Positions 47,392 to 56,157 of a stretch of 64,000 nt of DNA are shown piece after piece. The stretch spans positions 62,001-126,000 of the forward strand of contig CAIJLV010000105.1 of NCBI GenBank assembly GCA_903821635.1, in the 5' to 3' direction. Source of the DNA: an uncultured Verrucomicrobiota bacterium (GTDB taxonomy: Bacteria; Verrucomicrobiota; Verrucomicrobiia; Limisphaerales; UBA9464). The notes beneath the pieces were generated by a model. That model was not told the DNA's origin and made no database searches. It worked only from the letters and a program-made list of their open reading frames with translations. The position numbers and the translations under genes were made by a program. The stretch's first letter is position 1. Each line of letters begins with the position of its first letter.

Positions 47392-49083
47392 TCACACGGT
47401 CGGTTTTCGCCGTCGTCCCGCTTGGGCCACGCCACCGACCGCAACGAGCACACAACTCCAGCCGAAGGTGTCGCCGTGTTCGTGATACCAGGTGAGCTCC
47501 CGCGGGGCGCCGTCCGTCCGCAGCGGCACGGTGGTGCGCAAAAATCCGGCGCCATAAACTTGGCCGGCCCCTTCGCTGAAGAGGTCGCCGATCCGGCCAA
47601 ATTCGTCGATCCAACAGGTGATACCGTTGTTGGTGCAGCGCACGAAGGGGACGCCGTTTTCCACGGCCCGCAGGACGGCGCTCGCACAGTGTTGCCATTG
47701 CGCGCCGCTTTCGCCGAACCAGCCGTTGTTCGTCAGTTCGAGCACGAAGTCTGTCTCCGGTGAGACGTGGGCGCGCGTGTGGTGGGGAAACACGTCTTCA
47801 AAGCAAATCATGGGGGACACATGGAGCGTGTTTGAGGTGCCGAAGCGAAAGGCCCCCGGCCCGTTGCCCGGCGTAAAGCTGGCCCCGATCGGGGTGAGCC
47901 ACTTCATAAACGGGAGCCAGCGTTCCAGCGGGATGTATTCACCGAAGATCACGAGCCGGCGTTTGCGATACGTGTCGGCGTAACGCCCGTTGGGGGTGAA
48001 CAGGAAGGCGCTGTTGTAATGGCGCCATTGGGCCCCGGCATCCGCGGGTGCGGGTTCGGAATCCGCCGAGCCAAAGATCCACCACGTGTCGGTGCCGGCG
48101 AAGAGCTTGGTCATGGCGGCGAGTTGCTCGCGCGTCATGTCCGGCAGCGAGCCTTCCGGCCAGATCAGCACTTCGGGTCGCGTGGCGAGCGCCTGTTGCG
48201 AGAGCTGGAAGACCTTTTCAAAACGGGCCGGATTCGCCGCGCTGTCCCAGATGACCTCCTGGGGAATGCTCGGCTGCACGAGCGCCACGGTCAGTTGGCG
48301 GCGGTCGCCGGGGACTGGGCGCACGAGGCGGGTGAAGCCTAGCCCGACGACGAGCAACAACACGAAGAGCGGGCCGCGCAAATCGGCGGTCCAGCCAAAG
48401 CGATTCACTGGCCGATACGCCACGCCGGTCACGGCGGCAGCGAGCGCCACCGAGCCCCACACTAGCAGAAACGACACGCCGTAAACGCCGGTGAAGCTGG
48501 TGAGTTGAAGGAGGGGGGCGTTGCGCCATTGGGTCAGGCCGAGCAGGCTCCAAGGGAAGCCGGTGAGGAAGCGCGCCAACCCCATTTCGAGCGCCACCCA
48601 CAGCGCGGCCACGAACAGAAGTTGTCGCAGCCGGGTAAACCAAGGACGCCCGGAAAAATGGCCTAGTCCCGCGCGAAAAGTTTCTGCCCCGGAGGAATTT
48701 AACCTTAGCACCCGCAGGCTGAGCCAGATCCACAGCCCAGGATAAATGGCGCAGTAAGCCGAGAGGGCGAGCCAACCCGCGATCGCCCCGGCCGGGAACG
48801 GGATGTGCAGCAGCCAGCGCAGCGCGACGAGGTAGTAAACAATGCCCGCCAGCCACCCGAACCGAAATGCCGCCCCCGCGGGCAGTCCAACGGCGCCAAA
48901 CAGGAGTAGTCCGGGCCCCAGCCATGCGAGTCCTGCCCAGCCCGGGGTCGGAAAGGCGAGTCCCAGCAGCAGTCCGCCCAGTAGCGCCGTCGCCCAGCGC
49001 CACCCGGAAAACCTTCGCCGAGGTCCGGCGGGGGCGACTGGGTCGGGCGGCGGGGTGGAATCAGGCAAAGTTGTGAAAGCCAT
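47392..49083 (-). CDS. lnt: Apolipoprotein N-acyltransferase
   Basis: 563 residues from ATG 49083. Adds the third acyl chain to lipoproteins in the inner membrane. About six N-terminal transmembrane helices precede a nitrilase-type domain with the Glu-Lys-Cys triad in IWPEGSLP, YRKRRLVIFGEYIP and ICFEDVFP, as in E. coli Lnt. Further family marks are FTGVYGVSFLLVW and ELTNNGWFG. A proline-rich, extended N-terminus is unusual but short. Its presence supports a diderm envelope with lipoproteins. Confidence 0.96.
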   Translation of the reverse strand: MAFTTLPDSTPPPDPVAPAGPRRRFSGWRWATALLGGLLLGLAFPTPGWAGLAWLGPGLLLFGAVGLPAGAAFRFGWLAGIVYYLVALRWLLHIPFPAGAIAGWLALSAYCAIYPGLWIWLSLRVLRLNSSGAETFRAGLGHFSGRPWFTRLRQLLFVAALWVALEMGLARFLTGFPWSLLGLTQWRNAPLLQLTSFTGVYGVSFLLVWGSVALAAAVTGVAYRPVNRFGWTADLRGPLFVLLLVVGLGFTRLVRPVPGDRRQLTVALVQPSIPQEVIWDSAANPARFEKVFQLSQQALATRPEVLIWPEGSLPDMTREQLAAMTKLFAGTDTWWIFGSADSEPAPADAGAQWRHYNSAFLFTPNGRYADTYRKRRLVIFGEYIPLERWLPFMKWLTPIGASFTPGNGPGAFRFGTSNTLHVSPMICFEDVFPHHTRAHVSPETDFVLELTNNGWFGESGAQWQHCASAVLRAVENGVPFVRCTNNGITCWIDEFGRIGDLFSEGAGQVYGAGFLRTTVPLRTDGAPRELTWYHEHGDTFGWSCVLVAVGGVAQAGRRRKPTV

Positions 49084-49184
49084 GCGCGTGGGCGGCAAGC
49101 TAGTGAGTCGGGCCGCAACGAAAAGCCCCGAGCGCATTTCCCTGGCGCACCGATCCCGGTGTTGGTGCTGGGCCAGCCAGAACT

Positions 49185-49970
49185 TTAGCCGGCGGGAGTG
49201 GGTGAAGGTGGTTTCAGCGACCGGAGATGTTCGCGCACCAGCGCCAAGCGTCGGGGATTTTGGCTGGCTCCGGTGTCGCCTTCCCGGACTTCGCCGGCGG
49301 TTTGTTCTAGGGCGACGTCGAGCGCGTGGAGCAGGCTGTCGAGGTCGGCCGCGGCTAGGGCGATTTTCACCGGTTCACCTTGGGCCAGCAGTTGCGCACG
49401 GCGGGCGAGATCAAGCAGTAGCGCACACGGTTCAAGACATGGAATCAGTGACTTTGAGACACTGTCGTCCGGGGCCAATCCGGCCACGGTCCACCGCCGG
49501 TCGCGTAGGCAGAAGCGGGCTGCACAGCCGGCGCGGATGGTGCGGGTGGCCAGTTCATCGGACAGCAATTGCGGCACGCGATAGAGACCGGTCTGACGGT
49601 TTACGAATTCTCGGAAATGGGTGACCGGCGGGGCGGGTTGTCGCCCTGCAAACCAATCGGCCAAGGCTCCGGGATAAAGGTGGCAGAGGGCGGCTTCCAA
49701 GTCGTCCTCCGACCGGGCCATCGCGTGCCAACCGCGCTGTAGATTGGGGGCGGCCTTGTTCGGGCGAAACCTCCCGGCGGTGGTGGTCTGGGCCAAGGGG
49801 CCCAAGTCCGAGATGCTCAGTTCACGCAGCGCTTCCGCCGGGGCACGATCCAAGTGATGGCGGAGATCAAAGCCATGCTCGTGGCGGGTGATGAGCACCT
49901 CCGCCAGCACGATTTCGCGGTCGAACGCAGCCACCAATGCGGCGCGGGCGGGATTGGGCAAAGCGACCAT
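49185..49970 (-). CDS. DR2241-like iron-sulfur protein
   Basis: 261 residues from ATG 49970; a TTG 27 codons upstream (50051) is less likely. The segment YRVPQLLSDELATRTIRAGC with later CLRDRRW and CLEPCALLLDLARR matches the DR2241-type stabilisation/4Fe-4S-binding domain that follows sirohydrochlorin-chelatase-like domains in Deinococcus. Here the chelatase part is absent. Cysteines 149, 154, 178 and 182 probably bind a [4Fe-4S] cluster. A link to tetrapyrrole or cobalamin metabolism is possible (metH is at 23221-27063) but is inference. It diverges from folD. Confidence 0.68.
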   Translation of the reverse strand: MVALPNPARAALVAAFDREIVLAEVLITRHEHGFDLRHHLDRAPAEALRELSISDLGPLAQTTTAGRFRPNKAAPNLQRGWHAMARSEDDLEAALCHLYPGALADWFAGRQPAPPVTHFREFVNRQTGLYRVPQLLSDELATRTIRAGCAARFCLRDRRWTVAGLAPDDSVSKSLIPCLEPCALLLDLARRAQLLAQGEPVKIALAAADLDSLLHALDVALEQTAGEVREGDTGASQNPRRLALVREHLRSLKPPSPTPAG

Positions 49971-50122
49971 GTGCGCGCAGGGTAAAGGGGTTTCGCTGGC
50001 CGCCAACTGCGGAACGGCCGGGTTCCGGAAGTCCGGTCGTGCGGTCGCCAAAATGCGCGCCCCGACTTCTCTTCACTCCCGCGCTTTTCCTTTTCCCGCC
50101 GGTTCCCCAAACTTACTCCGCC

Positions 50123-51016
50123 ATGCAGAACCTCATCGACGGCCGCGCCATAGCGCAACAGATCCATGCCGAAACGGCCCAACGAGTCGCCGTGCTCAAG
50201 GCCCGCGGGGTCACGCCCGGACTGGTCTTCATCCGCGTCGGTGAAGATCCCGCCTCGCAGGTCTATGTCGGCATGAAGGAAAAGAAGTCGGCTGAACTGG
50301 GGCTGCACTCCGTCACTCGGGTGCTGCCGGAAATGACCACTCAGGCGGAGTTGTTGGCGTTGATCGACCGCTTCAACGCGGATCCGCAATGGCATGGCAT
50401 CCTCGTGCAGGCGCCGCTGCCCAAACATATGGATCAGGCGACCGTCTATGCCCACGTCGCGCCGACCAAGGACGTGGATGGATTTCATCCCCTCAACGTG
50501 GGCAAACTGATGCTGGGTGATCCGTCGGGTTTCGTGTCTTGCACCCCGGGCGGCGTCCACGAACTGCTGATCCGTTACCAAGTGCCGCTCGCAGGCGCGG
50601 AGGTCGTCGTGCTGGGCCGCGGCAACATTGTGGGCAAACCGATGGCGAGCATCCTCATGCAGAAGGGGCGCCACGCGAATAGCACCGTGACGGTGGTCCA
50701 CAGCGCCACCCGCGATGTGCAGGCGCATTGCCTCCGCGCCGACGTGATCATTGCGGCGATGGGAGTGCCTGAATTTGTCCGGGCCAACATGGTGAAACCC
50801 GGGGCGGTGGTCATTGATGTGGGCGTGAATCGGGTGGCTGATCCGACCGCGAAATCCGGCACCCGGCTCGTGGGCGACGTCGCGTTTGCCGAGGTCCAGC
50901 CCAAGGCCGGTTTGATCACGCCGAACCCCGGCGGCGTCGGTCCGATGACCATCGCCATGCTGCTGGCGAACACCGCCCGAGCTGCGGAAATGGCCACGGG
51001 CAGCGCGCGACGTTGA
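50123..51016 (+). CDS. folD: Bifunctional methylenetetrahydrofolate dehydrogenase/cyclohydrolase
   Basis: 297 residues from ATG 50123. Interconverts 5,10-methylene-, methenyl- and 10-formyl-tetrahydrofolate, feeding purine synthesis, formylmethionine (compare def) and MetH. Motifs: YVGMKEKKSAELG with the catalytic lysine, DVDGFHP, CTPGGV, the cofactor loop GRGNIVGKP (serine replaced by glycine compared with the usual GRSNIVG) and TPNPGGVGPMT. The glycine change lies in the nucleotide loop and might shift NAD/NADP preference. Confidence 0.96.
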   Translation: MQNLIDGRAIAQQIHAETAQRVAVLKARGVTPGLVFIRVGEDPASQVYVGMKEKKSAELGLHSVTRVLPEMTTQAELLALIDRFNADPQWHGILVQAPLPKHMDQATVYAHVAPTKDVDGFHPLNVGKLMLGDPSGFVSCTPGGVHELLIRYQVPLAGAEVVVLGRGNIVGKPMASILMQKGRHANSTVTVVHSATRDVQAHCLRADVIIAAMGVPEFVRANMVKPGAVVIDVGVNRVADPTAKSGTRLVGDVAFAEVQPKAGLITPNPGGVGPMTIAMLLANTARAAEMATGSARR

Positions 51017-51081
51017 GTTGGGCACTCCCGTGTTCCCGCTCGTCTTCGTGCGTCGGGGACCGCCATGCTGGGCGCGTGCGG

Positions 51082-51642
51082 ATGGCGTTCAAAGAATGGG
51101 CGGTGGTGGTCGATGCACTCGGCCGTGGGAATCAGTCGGTGATCCTGCGCAAGGGCGGCCTCGCCGAGGGGCAGACCGGCTTTCAGGTGGAGCACCAGCA
51201 GTTCCTGCTGTTGCCGACCCGGTTTCACCAACAGCGCGACCGGGTCGTCGAATCGGCCCAGCGCCGGTTCGACGAAGTGCGACCCACGTTGCCCGCGGTG
51301 GCGATGGTGCGGATCGAGTTTTTTGCGGAAGTCGTGGCGTGGCGCAAGGTGGCTTCACTGGCTGCGGTCGAGCGGTTGCGCGGGCAACACATCTGGCGCG
51401 ACGAGGTCATTGCCGAGCGGTTTGATTGGGGGGGCGAACAGGCGATCTTTGCCTTGGCCCTGCGGGTCTACCGGCTTCGCGAGGTTCACGATTTGCCGAT
51501 GGTGCCCGCTTACGGGGGCTGCAAATCGTGGGTCGAACTCGACCAGGAGCTGTCGACTGCGGCGGCGGTGCCGGTGCTTGAGGAACCGCTGTTTGCGGCC
51601 CGGTTGGCGGCGTTTCACAGCGCGCTCGGAGGTGGGGCATGA
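51082..51642 (+). CDS. DUF1802 family protein
   Basis: 186 residues from ATG 51082. AFKEWAVVVDALGRGNQSVI followed by LRKGGL and later FLLLPTRFHQQ are the defining pattern of DUF1802, a family of unknown function found in cyanobacteria, Planctomycetota and others. It is predicted to be cytosolic, without membrane segments. The last codons overlap the maf start as ATGA (51639-51642), so DUF1802 and Maf are translationally coupled, which suggests a joint role in nucleotide or quality-control metabolism. Confidence 0.88.
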   Translation: MAFKEWAVVVDALGRGNQSVILRKGGLAEGQTGFQVEHQQFLLLPTRFHQQRDRVVESAQRRFDEVRPTLPAVAMVRIEFFAEVVAWRKVASLAAVERLRGQHIWRDEVIAERFDWGGEQAIFALALRVYRLREVHDLPMVPAYGGCKSWVELDQELSTAAAVPVLEEPLFAARLAAFHSALGGGA

Positions 51643-52238
51643 AGCTACCGCCGGTCATTCTTGCCTCCCAATCACCGCGCCGCGTGCAGTTGCTTCAGGA
51701 GCTGGTTACGGAATTCGACGTCGCGCCGAGTCACGCCACCGAGTTGCACGATCCCAGCCTGGGGGCCCGTCGCCTGTGCCAGATCAATGCGGAACGCAAG
51801 GCCCTGTCCGTGGCCGAACAGCATCCGGACCACCTCGTGCTCGGAGCCGACACGCTGGTCTTTCTCGACGGTGACGGCTTGGCCAAACCGGCCGACCTCG
51901 TGGAGGCCCGCGAGATGTTGCGGCGGTTGTCCGGGCGAGTGCATGAAGTCGTGACCGGGGTGTGCCTCGTCCACCGCGCGGCGGCCCGTATCCGACGGTT
52001 GGCGGAGACGACTTACGTGAAGTTTCGGCCTCTGACTGAGGCTGGGATTGACGAGTATCTCCGGCGGGTGCAGGTGCTCGACAAGGCGGGTGCCTATGCC
52101 GTGCAGGAGCACGGCGAGCTCATCATCGAGCGAGTCGAGGGTTGTTTCAGCAACGTGGTCGGGCTGCCGGTGCAACGGTTGCGCCAAGCCCTAGAGCAGT
52201 GGGCGGCGGAGGCGTCTGGCCCCGCGTCACCGCCTTAG
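51639..52238 (+). CDS. maf: Maf-family nucleoside triphosphate pyrophosphatase
   Basis: 199 residues. Hydrolyses non-canonical or modified dTTP/UTP/CTP. Motifs: LASQSPRR at the N-terminus, SHATELHD with the E/D pair, GADTLVFLDGD, and KAGAYAVQEHGE and EGCFSNVVGLP. The Q in KAGAYAVQ suggests the YhdE-type dTTP/UTP enzyme rather than YceF. A GGAGGT ribosome site is 5-6 bases ahead of the ATG. It overlaps the CZB gene convergently by 4 bases. Confidence 0.95.
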   Translation: MKLPPVILASQSPRRVQLLQELVTEFDVAPSHATELHDPSLGARRLCQINAERKALSVAEQHPDHLVLGADTLVFLDGDGLAKPADLVEAREMLRRLSGRVHEVVTGVCLVHRAAARIRRLAETTYVKFRPLTEAGIDEYLRRVQVLDKAGAYAVQEHGELIIERVEGCFSNVVGLPVQRLRQALEQWAAEASGPASPP

Positions 52239-52618
52239 CCGCCCAGTTTTTGGCGCCAAGCCATCAGGCTGACCGTCAGGGCCGACGAAGAGCGGGCGAA
52301 GGGGCCATCCAAAGCCATGGCCTGCTCGGCCGCCTCCCGTTTGCCCGCCAGAGCGAGCTTCAGGGTGCGGGCGGCTTCCCGGTGAAATTGAGTGTGCAAA
52401 GCCTGCACTTGTTGACACTCGGGTTGCTTTTTTTCAGCGGCGGACAGGGTTTGGAGCCAACCGCCGAACTCACATTTATGGTCGGCGCGCACCGTGGCCA
52501 CCGAGGCTACGGATTTGCCCGAGTGGATTGCTTCCTTGAGTCGGCTTTTCCACGTGCCGTGGGCGGCGATAGCTAGAGCGATTTGTTCTGGTGAACTCAC
52601 CGCTGAAGCATCGACCAA
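52235..52618 (-). CDS. Stand-alone CZB (chemoreceptor zinc-binding) domain protein
   Basis: 127 residues from a TTG at 52618 (GAGG 7 bases upstream); GTG 52600 is an alternative. The four zinc ligands of CZB domains are present: H20 (AAHGTWK), C49 (HKCEFGGWL), H75 and H79 (LHTQFHREA). CZB domains usually sit at the C-terminus of chemoreceptors or diguanylate cyclases and sense zinc, redox or hypochlorous acid; here the domain forms nearly the entire protein. It begins 13 bases after the Gfo/Idh/MocA stop. Its partner could be the chemoreceptor at 30469-32472, which itself lacks such a domain. Confidence 0.83.
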   Translation of the reverse strand: MVDASAVSSPEQIALAIAAHGTWKSRLKEAIHSGKSVASVATVRADHKCEFGGWLQTLSAAEKKQPECQQVQALHTQFHREAARTLKLALAGKREAAEQAMALDGPFARSSSALTVSLMAWRQKLGG

Positions 52619-52631
52619 GAGTCCGCCTCGC

Positions 52632-53960
52632 TTAACTCAGTTTCCAGCCTTTGCGGTAGTCGTGCTGGATGAATCGGTCGGCCTCGGGCAAGCCCTTGGC
52701 GCGCATCCGTTCGGCGTCCCACTCGATTCGTTTGCCGGTGCGGAAGGCGAGGTTGCCGAGGAGGCCTATTTCGGTGAGCACCGCGCCGTAGCTGATGGGC
52801 GAATTGGTCCGACCCAGCGCGGCGAATTGCGGCAGCGCGAGGTTCTCCCCTTTGCAGGCACGGATCCATTCCTCGTGGTGACCGACGGAGTCGGCGAGGG
52901 ACTTTGCGGGCAGCGCGGCGCCCTTGAATTTTTCCTCGGGCAACAGGATGTGCCGGCCGTAGTCGGCCAACAGCATGCCCTGATCGCCGATAAAGAGGGA
53001 GCCCCCGCCCCACTTGGAAAGGTCGGGCGCCCCCGGGATTTGCGGCCGCCCGGCGCCGGAATACCAATGCATCGTCACCGGCGGCAGGTGGCCGCGGCCG
53101 GGGAATTCGTAGCGCACGTGCAGGCCGGTGGGGGCGCAGTGCGCGTCGGGGGGCGGGCCGTCGGCTTCGATGACCGTGGGCAGACCCAGTTGGAGCGCCC
53201 ACGCGCCGAGATCAATGTGGTGGCAGCAGAAGTCGGTGAGCGTGCCGCCGCCGAAGTGCCACCAGCGGCGCCAGTTGAACGGCACGAATTCCTTGCTAAA
53301 GGGCACGGCTTGCACCGGGCCGAGCCACTGTTCGTAATTAAGCGTGGCGGGCACCGGCTCCGCCTGGGGCCAGGGTTTCGTTTCCCACACGCTGCCGGCC
53401 CAGTGATGCACCTCGCGCACCGGGCCGATGGCGTTGCCCTGGATGAGTTCGACGACCCGGCGGTAGTTGCTCGTGGCGTGAATCTGGTTGCCGGTCTGGG
53501 TTTGCAGGCCGGATTCCCGGGCGACTTCCTCAAGGCGCCGCATTTCTGAAATCGTGCGGGTCAGCGGCTTTTCACAGTAGGTGTGGCGGCCGCTCTGCAA
53601 GGCGGCAATTGCGATCACCGCGTGGGTGTGATCCGGCGTGCCGATCACCACCCCGTCGAGGTCGTTGCGGTCGAGCATCCGGCGGAAGTCAGAATACGTG
53701 GCGGCGCCCGGGAACTTGGCCTTGGCTCCGGCGAGGATTCCTGAATCCACGTCGCACAGTGCCACGATGTTTTGGCTGGCCACGCCCGCCAAATCTTCCG
53801 CCCCGCGACCACCGACGCCGACGACGCCGAGGTTCAGCTTTTCGTTGGGCGAAATCCGGCGCGGGCCCTTGGCGGTCTGGCAGCCGGTGACGAGCGCGGC
53901 GGTGGCAATGGCGGAGGTGCCAAGAAACTGGCGCCGGGAGAATCCAGTGGGAGCTGACAT
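52632..53960 (-). CDS. Tat-exported Gfo/Idh/MocA-family oxidoreductase
   Basis: 442 residues from ATG 53960. A twin-arginine signal with a cysteine at its end (GFSRRQFLGTSAIATAALVTGC) suggests a Tat-exported lipoprotein. The NAD(P) fold follows (NLGVVGVGGRGAEDLAG), then the EKP motif (YCEKPLTRT) typical of the family, and LTDFCCHHIDLGAWA as the substrate-side helix. Such exported oxidoreductases are common in Verrucomicrobiota and Planctomycetota and act on sugars or inositols. The extra open frame to 54284 is compositional. Confidence 0.9.
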   Translation of the reverse strand: MSAPTGFSRRQFLGTSAIATAALVTGCQTAKGPRRISPNEKLNLGVVGVGGRGAEDLAGVASQNIVALCDVDSGILAGAKAKFPGAATYSDFRRMLDRNDLDGVVIGTPDHTHAVIAIAALQSGRHTYCEKPLTRTISEMRRLEEVARESGLQTQTGNQIHATSNYRRVVELIQGNAIGPVREVHHWAGSVWETKPWPQAEPVPATLNYEQWLGPVQAVPFSKEFVPFNWRRWWHFGGGTLTDFCCHHIDLGAWALQLGLPTVIEADGPPPDAHCAPTGLHVRYEFPGRGHLPPVTMHWYSGAGRPQIPGAPDLSKWGGGSLFIGDQGMLLADYGRHILLPEEKFKGAALPAKSLADSVGHHEEWIRACKGENLALPQFAALGRTNSPISYGAVLTEIGLLGNLAFRTGKRIEWDAERMRAKGLPEADRFIQHDYRKGWKLS

Positions 53961-54084
53961 GGCGTGAGCGTGCCACTGGCAAGCCGCCGGTGAAAAGCAC
54001 CCGTTCAAGGGAAGAAGCGGGCCATGGGAGTTGCGGTTGGGCGTCTGGACTTGCCTCACGGCCGCGCTGAGGGACGCTGTCGCT

Positions 54085-55164
54085 ATGTTTCCCCCTTGGC
54101 CTCCCTTGGAGTTTCGTCGACCGGAAGCGGAAGGCGTCACGCCCGGTAAACCGCGTTCCCAAGCGGTCGGGCGCACGCCGGGCCGGTGTTCGTTCCCGTT
54201 CCCGTGGTGGGCCGTCTTGGCGGGGCTCGCCTGGGCCGGTTGTTCCTCCGGGGCGTTGCCGGCTTCTCGGGTTCGGGTTGTCACCCAACAAACCTATCGC
54301 GGCTGGCAGGAGGCTGTGATGCTTCACAATGGCACCGTGGAAGCGGTCGTGGTGCCGTCGGTCGGCCGCGTGCTGCAATTCCGTTTTGCGGGCGAAACCG
54401 ACGGGCCGTTCTGGGAAAACGAACAACTCGCCGGCCAAGCCCTGCCCGCCCAGCCTTGGGAAGCCGCCCACGGGAGTTTTGGCGGCGACAAGACTTGGCC
54501 CGCGCCGCAAAGCCTGTGGAACTGGCCGCCGCCAGATGTTTTTGACGCCGCCCCGTTGGCCTTCCGGGTCACCGCGGATCATGCCGTCGTGCTGACCTCG
54601 CCGGTGAGTCCCCGCTTCGGTGTGCGCACGGAACGGCGACTCACGCTGGATCCTAGGGAACCGGTGATGCGCATCGAGACCACCTACGAAAAGGTCAGCG
54701 GCGAACCAGTTGCAATGGGCGTGTGGGTCATCACGCAGGCCAAGGATCCGGAAGCGATGTTCCTGCCGGTGCCGTCCGGTTCCAAATTTCCGACCGGCAC
54801 GACGACGCTGTGGGGAGTGCCTACAAATCAGCTCAGCCGGCTCGACGGAATGCTCCGGCTGACCCGTGCTCGGCAGGGCAGCCACAAGATCGGCAACGAA
54901 GCCGAGAGCCTCGTGTGGGTGGGCGCGAAGGAACTGCTCCGCGTGGATAGCCCGCGGGTGCCTGGGGCGAATTACCCCGATGAGGGCTGCTCCGCCGAGA
55001 TCTACACCAATCCCGATCCCGTGCCCTACGTAGAGTTGGAAACGCTCGGCCCGGTGCAGACCTTGCGCGTAGGCGACCGACTCAGCGCAACCAACACCTA
55101 CCGGCTTGCGAAGCGGACTGCGGGCACCGCCGAGGCGCAGGCGAGGGCGCTGTTGGCGCGCTGA
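54085..55164 (+). CDS. DUF4380-domain putative lipoprotein
   Basis: 359 residues from ATG 54085. A long basic, proline-rich N-terminus leads to WWAVLAGLAWAGCSSG, a signal with a near-canonical lipobox (cysteine after AG). DUF4380 then follows: YRGWQEAVMLHNGTVEAVVV, FWENEQLAG, GGDKTWPAPQSLWNWPPPD. The domain is a galactose-mutarotase-like beta-sandwich; the role is unknown but sugar binding is plausible. The long N-terminus (about 40 residues before the signal) is unusual; a later start would remove it but none is obvious. Confidence 0.86.
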   Translation: MFPPWPPLEFRRPEAEGVTPGKPRSQAVGRTPGRCSFPFPWWAVLAGLAWAGCSSGALPASRVRVVTQQTYRGWQEAVMLHNGTVEAVVVPSVGRVLQFRFAGETDGPFWENEQLAGQALPAQPWEAAHGSFGGDKTWPAPQSLWNWPPPDVFDAAPLAFRVTADHAVVLTSPVSPRFGVRTERRLTLDPREPVMRIETTYEKVSGEPVAMGVWVITQAKDPEAMFLPVPSGSKFPTGTTTLWGVPTNQLSRLDGMLRLTRARQGSHKIGNEAESLVWVGAKELLRVDSPRVPGANYPDEGCSAEIYTNPDPVPYVELETLGPVQTLRVGDRLSATNTYRLAKRTAGTAEAQARALLAR

Positions 55165-55172
55165 ACCGGGCG

Positions 55173-56066
55173 TCAGTAACTGCCGCTCAGTCCCACTGAG
55201 AAGAAGGGCGCGCCGTCGCCGTTGAGGAGCAGGTTGCCGCGGTCGAATTCAAACCGGCGGTCAATGGCGTAGCCGCCCTCCACGGTGAGCCGGAGCAGTC
55301 GGCTCAAGTCGAAGCGCACGCCGCCGCCCACCCGCATTTCCCGGTAGGTGACTTGGTCGTCGTTCAGGGTCGGATTGCCTGCGTTGGTGCCGAAATCTTC
55401 CGCCACCCGGATCGCCATCGCCCGCATTTCGCCGCCCACGAACAGCGTGACCCGCTCCGACGCGGTGAACTCAATCTGTGGCCGCGGAATGACCAGTAAC
55501 AACCGCCAACCCTCGGCGAAGCGCCAGATGACGCCCGGCCCACCCACAACGGGGAACTCCCGTCGGACATCCACGTTCACCGCAAACAGCAATTGCAGGT
55601 CGGAGTTTACCTCGTATCCCAGCGCTACCGTGACCGGCACGTTGAAGTCGCCCCCGGAAATGTCCTCAAAATCGGTGTAGAGGCCCGGTCGCAGGTCTGA
55701 ACGCAGCGACCAGCGGTCATTCAGGCGCCAGTTGCTGACCAAGCGGAGCGCGAGTCCGTGAATTTCCTCGGGCACAGGCGCGGCGGCCGGGGCGTCAAAG
55801 GTCGCGTAGTCCCACTGCACGCCCACGCTCCACGAGTAGTTCGGACGGGTGCTGAAATTGACCGAATAACCGGCCCGCAGCCACGAGGCGTTGAGGTCGC
55901 CGAGATCCGTGTTGCCGCGGTTCAGGGCGGCGTCAGGTGAGTGGCTAAACTCCACGGCGTAGCTGCCGCCGAAGCCGCCGGCGTCCTGGGCCGGAGGCCG
56001 TTGGGCCGTCGCCGACAGGGCGGTGGCAGCCAGCAGTGGAAGGAGACGGAGAGTTTTGAAATCCAT
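55173..56066 (-). CDS. Putative outer-membrane beta-barrel protein (DUF6268-like)
   Basis: 297 residues. A signal peptide (KTLRLLPLLAATALSATA) is followed by amphipathic strands with alternating hydrophobic residues (SYAVEFSHSP, SVGVQWDYATF, LFAVNVDVRREF, VTLFVGGEMRAMAIRVA), and the protein ends in an aromatic residue (VGLSGSY), as outer-membrane barrels do. The pattern resembles DUF6268 proteins. It is likely a barrel without TonB box or plug. It is convergent to the DUF4380 gene and follows the beta-helix gene on the same strand with a 91-base gap. Confidence 0.8.
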   Translation of the reverse strand: MDFKTLRLLPLLAATALSATAQRPPAQDAGGFGGSYAVEFSHSPDAALNRGNTDLGDLNASWLRAGYSVNFSTRPNYSWSVGVQWDYATFDAPAAAPVPEEIHGLALRLVSNWRLNDRWSLRSDLRPGLYTDFEDISGGDFNVPVTVALGYEVNSDLQLLFAVNVDVRREFPVVGGPGVIWRFAEGWRLLLVIPRPQIEFTASERVTLFVGGEMRAMAIRVAEDFGTNAGNPTLNDDQVTYREMRVGGGVRFDLSRLLRLTVEGGYAIDRRFEFDRGNLLLNGDGAPFFSVGLSGSY

Positions 56067-56157
56067 GGGCAGCCAACGTGCTCAGGAATTGGCTTTGTGC
56101 AAGCGGAGGCACGCCTTCGGGCCGCCGTGGCTGCCTTTCAAGACCCACTTGAACCCG

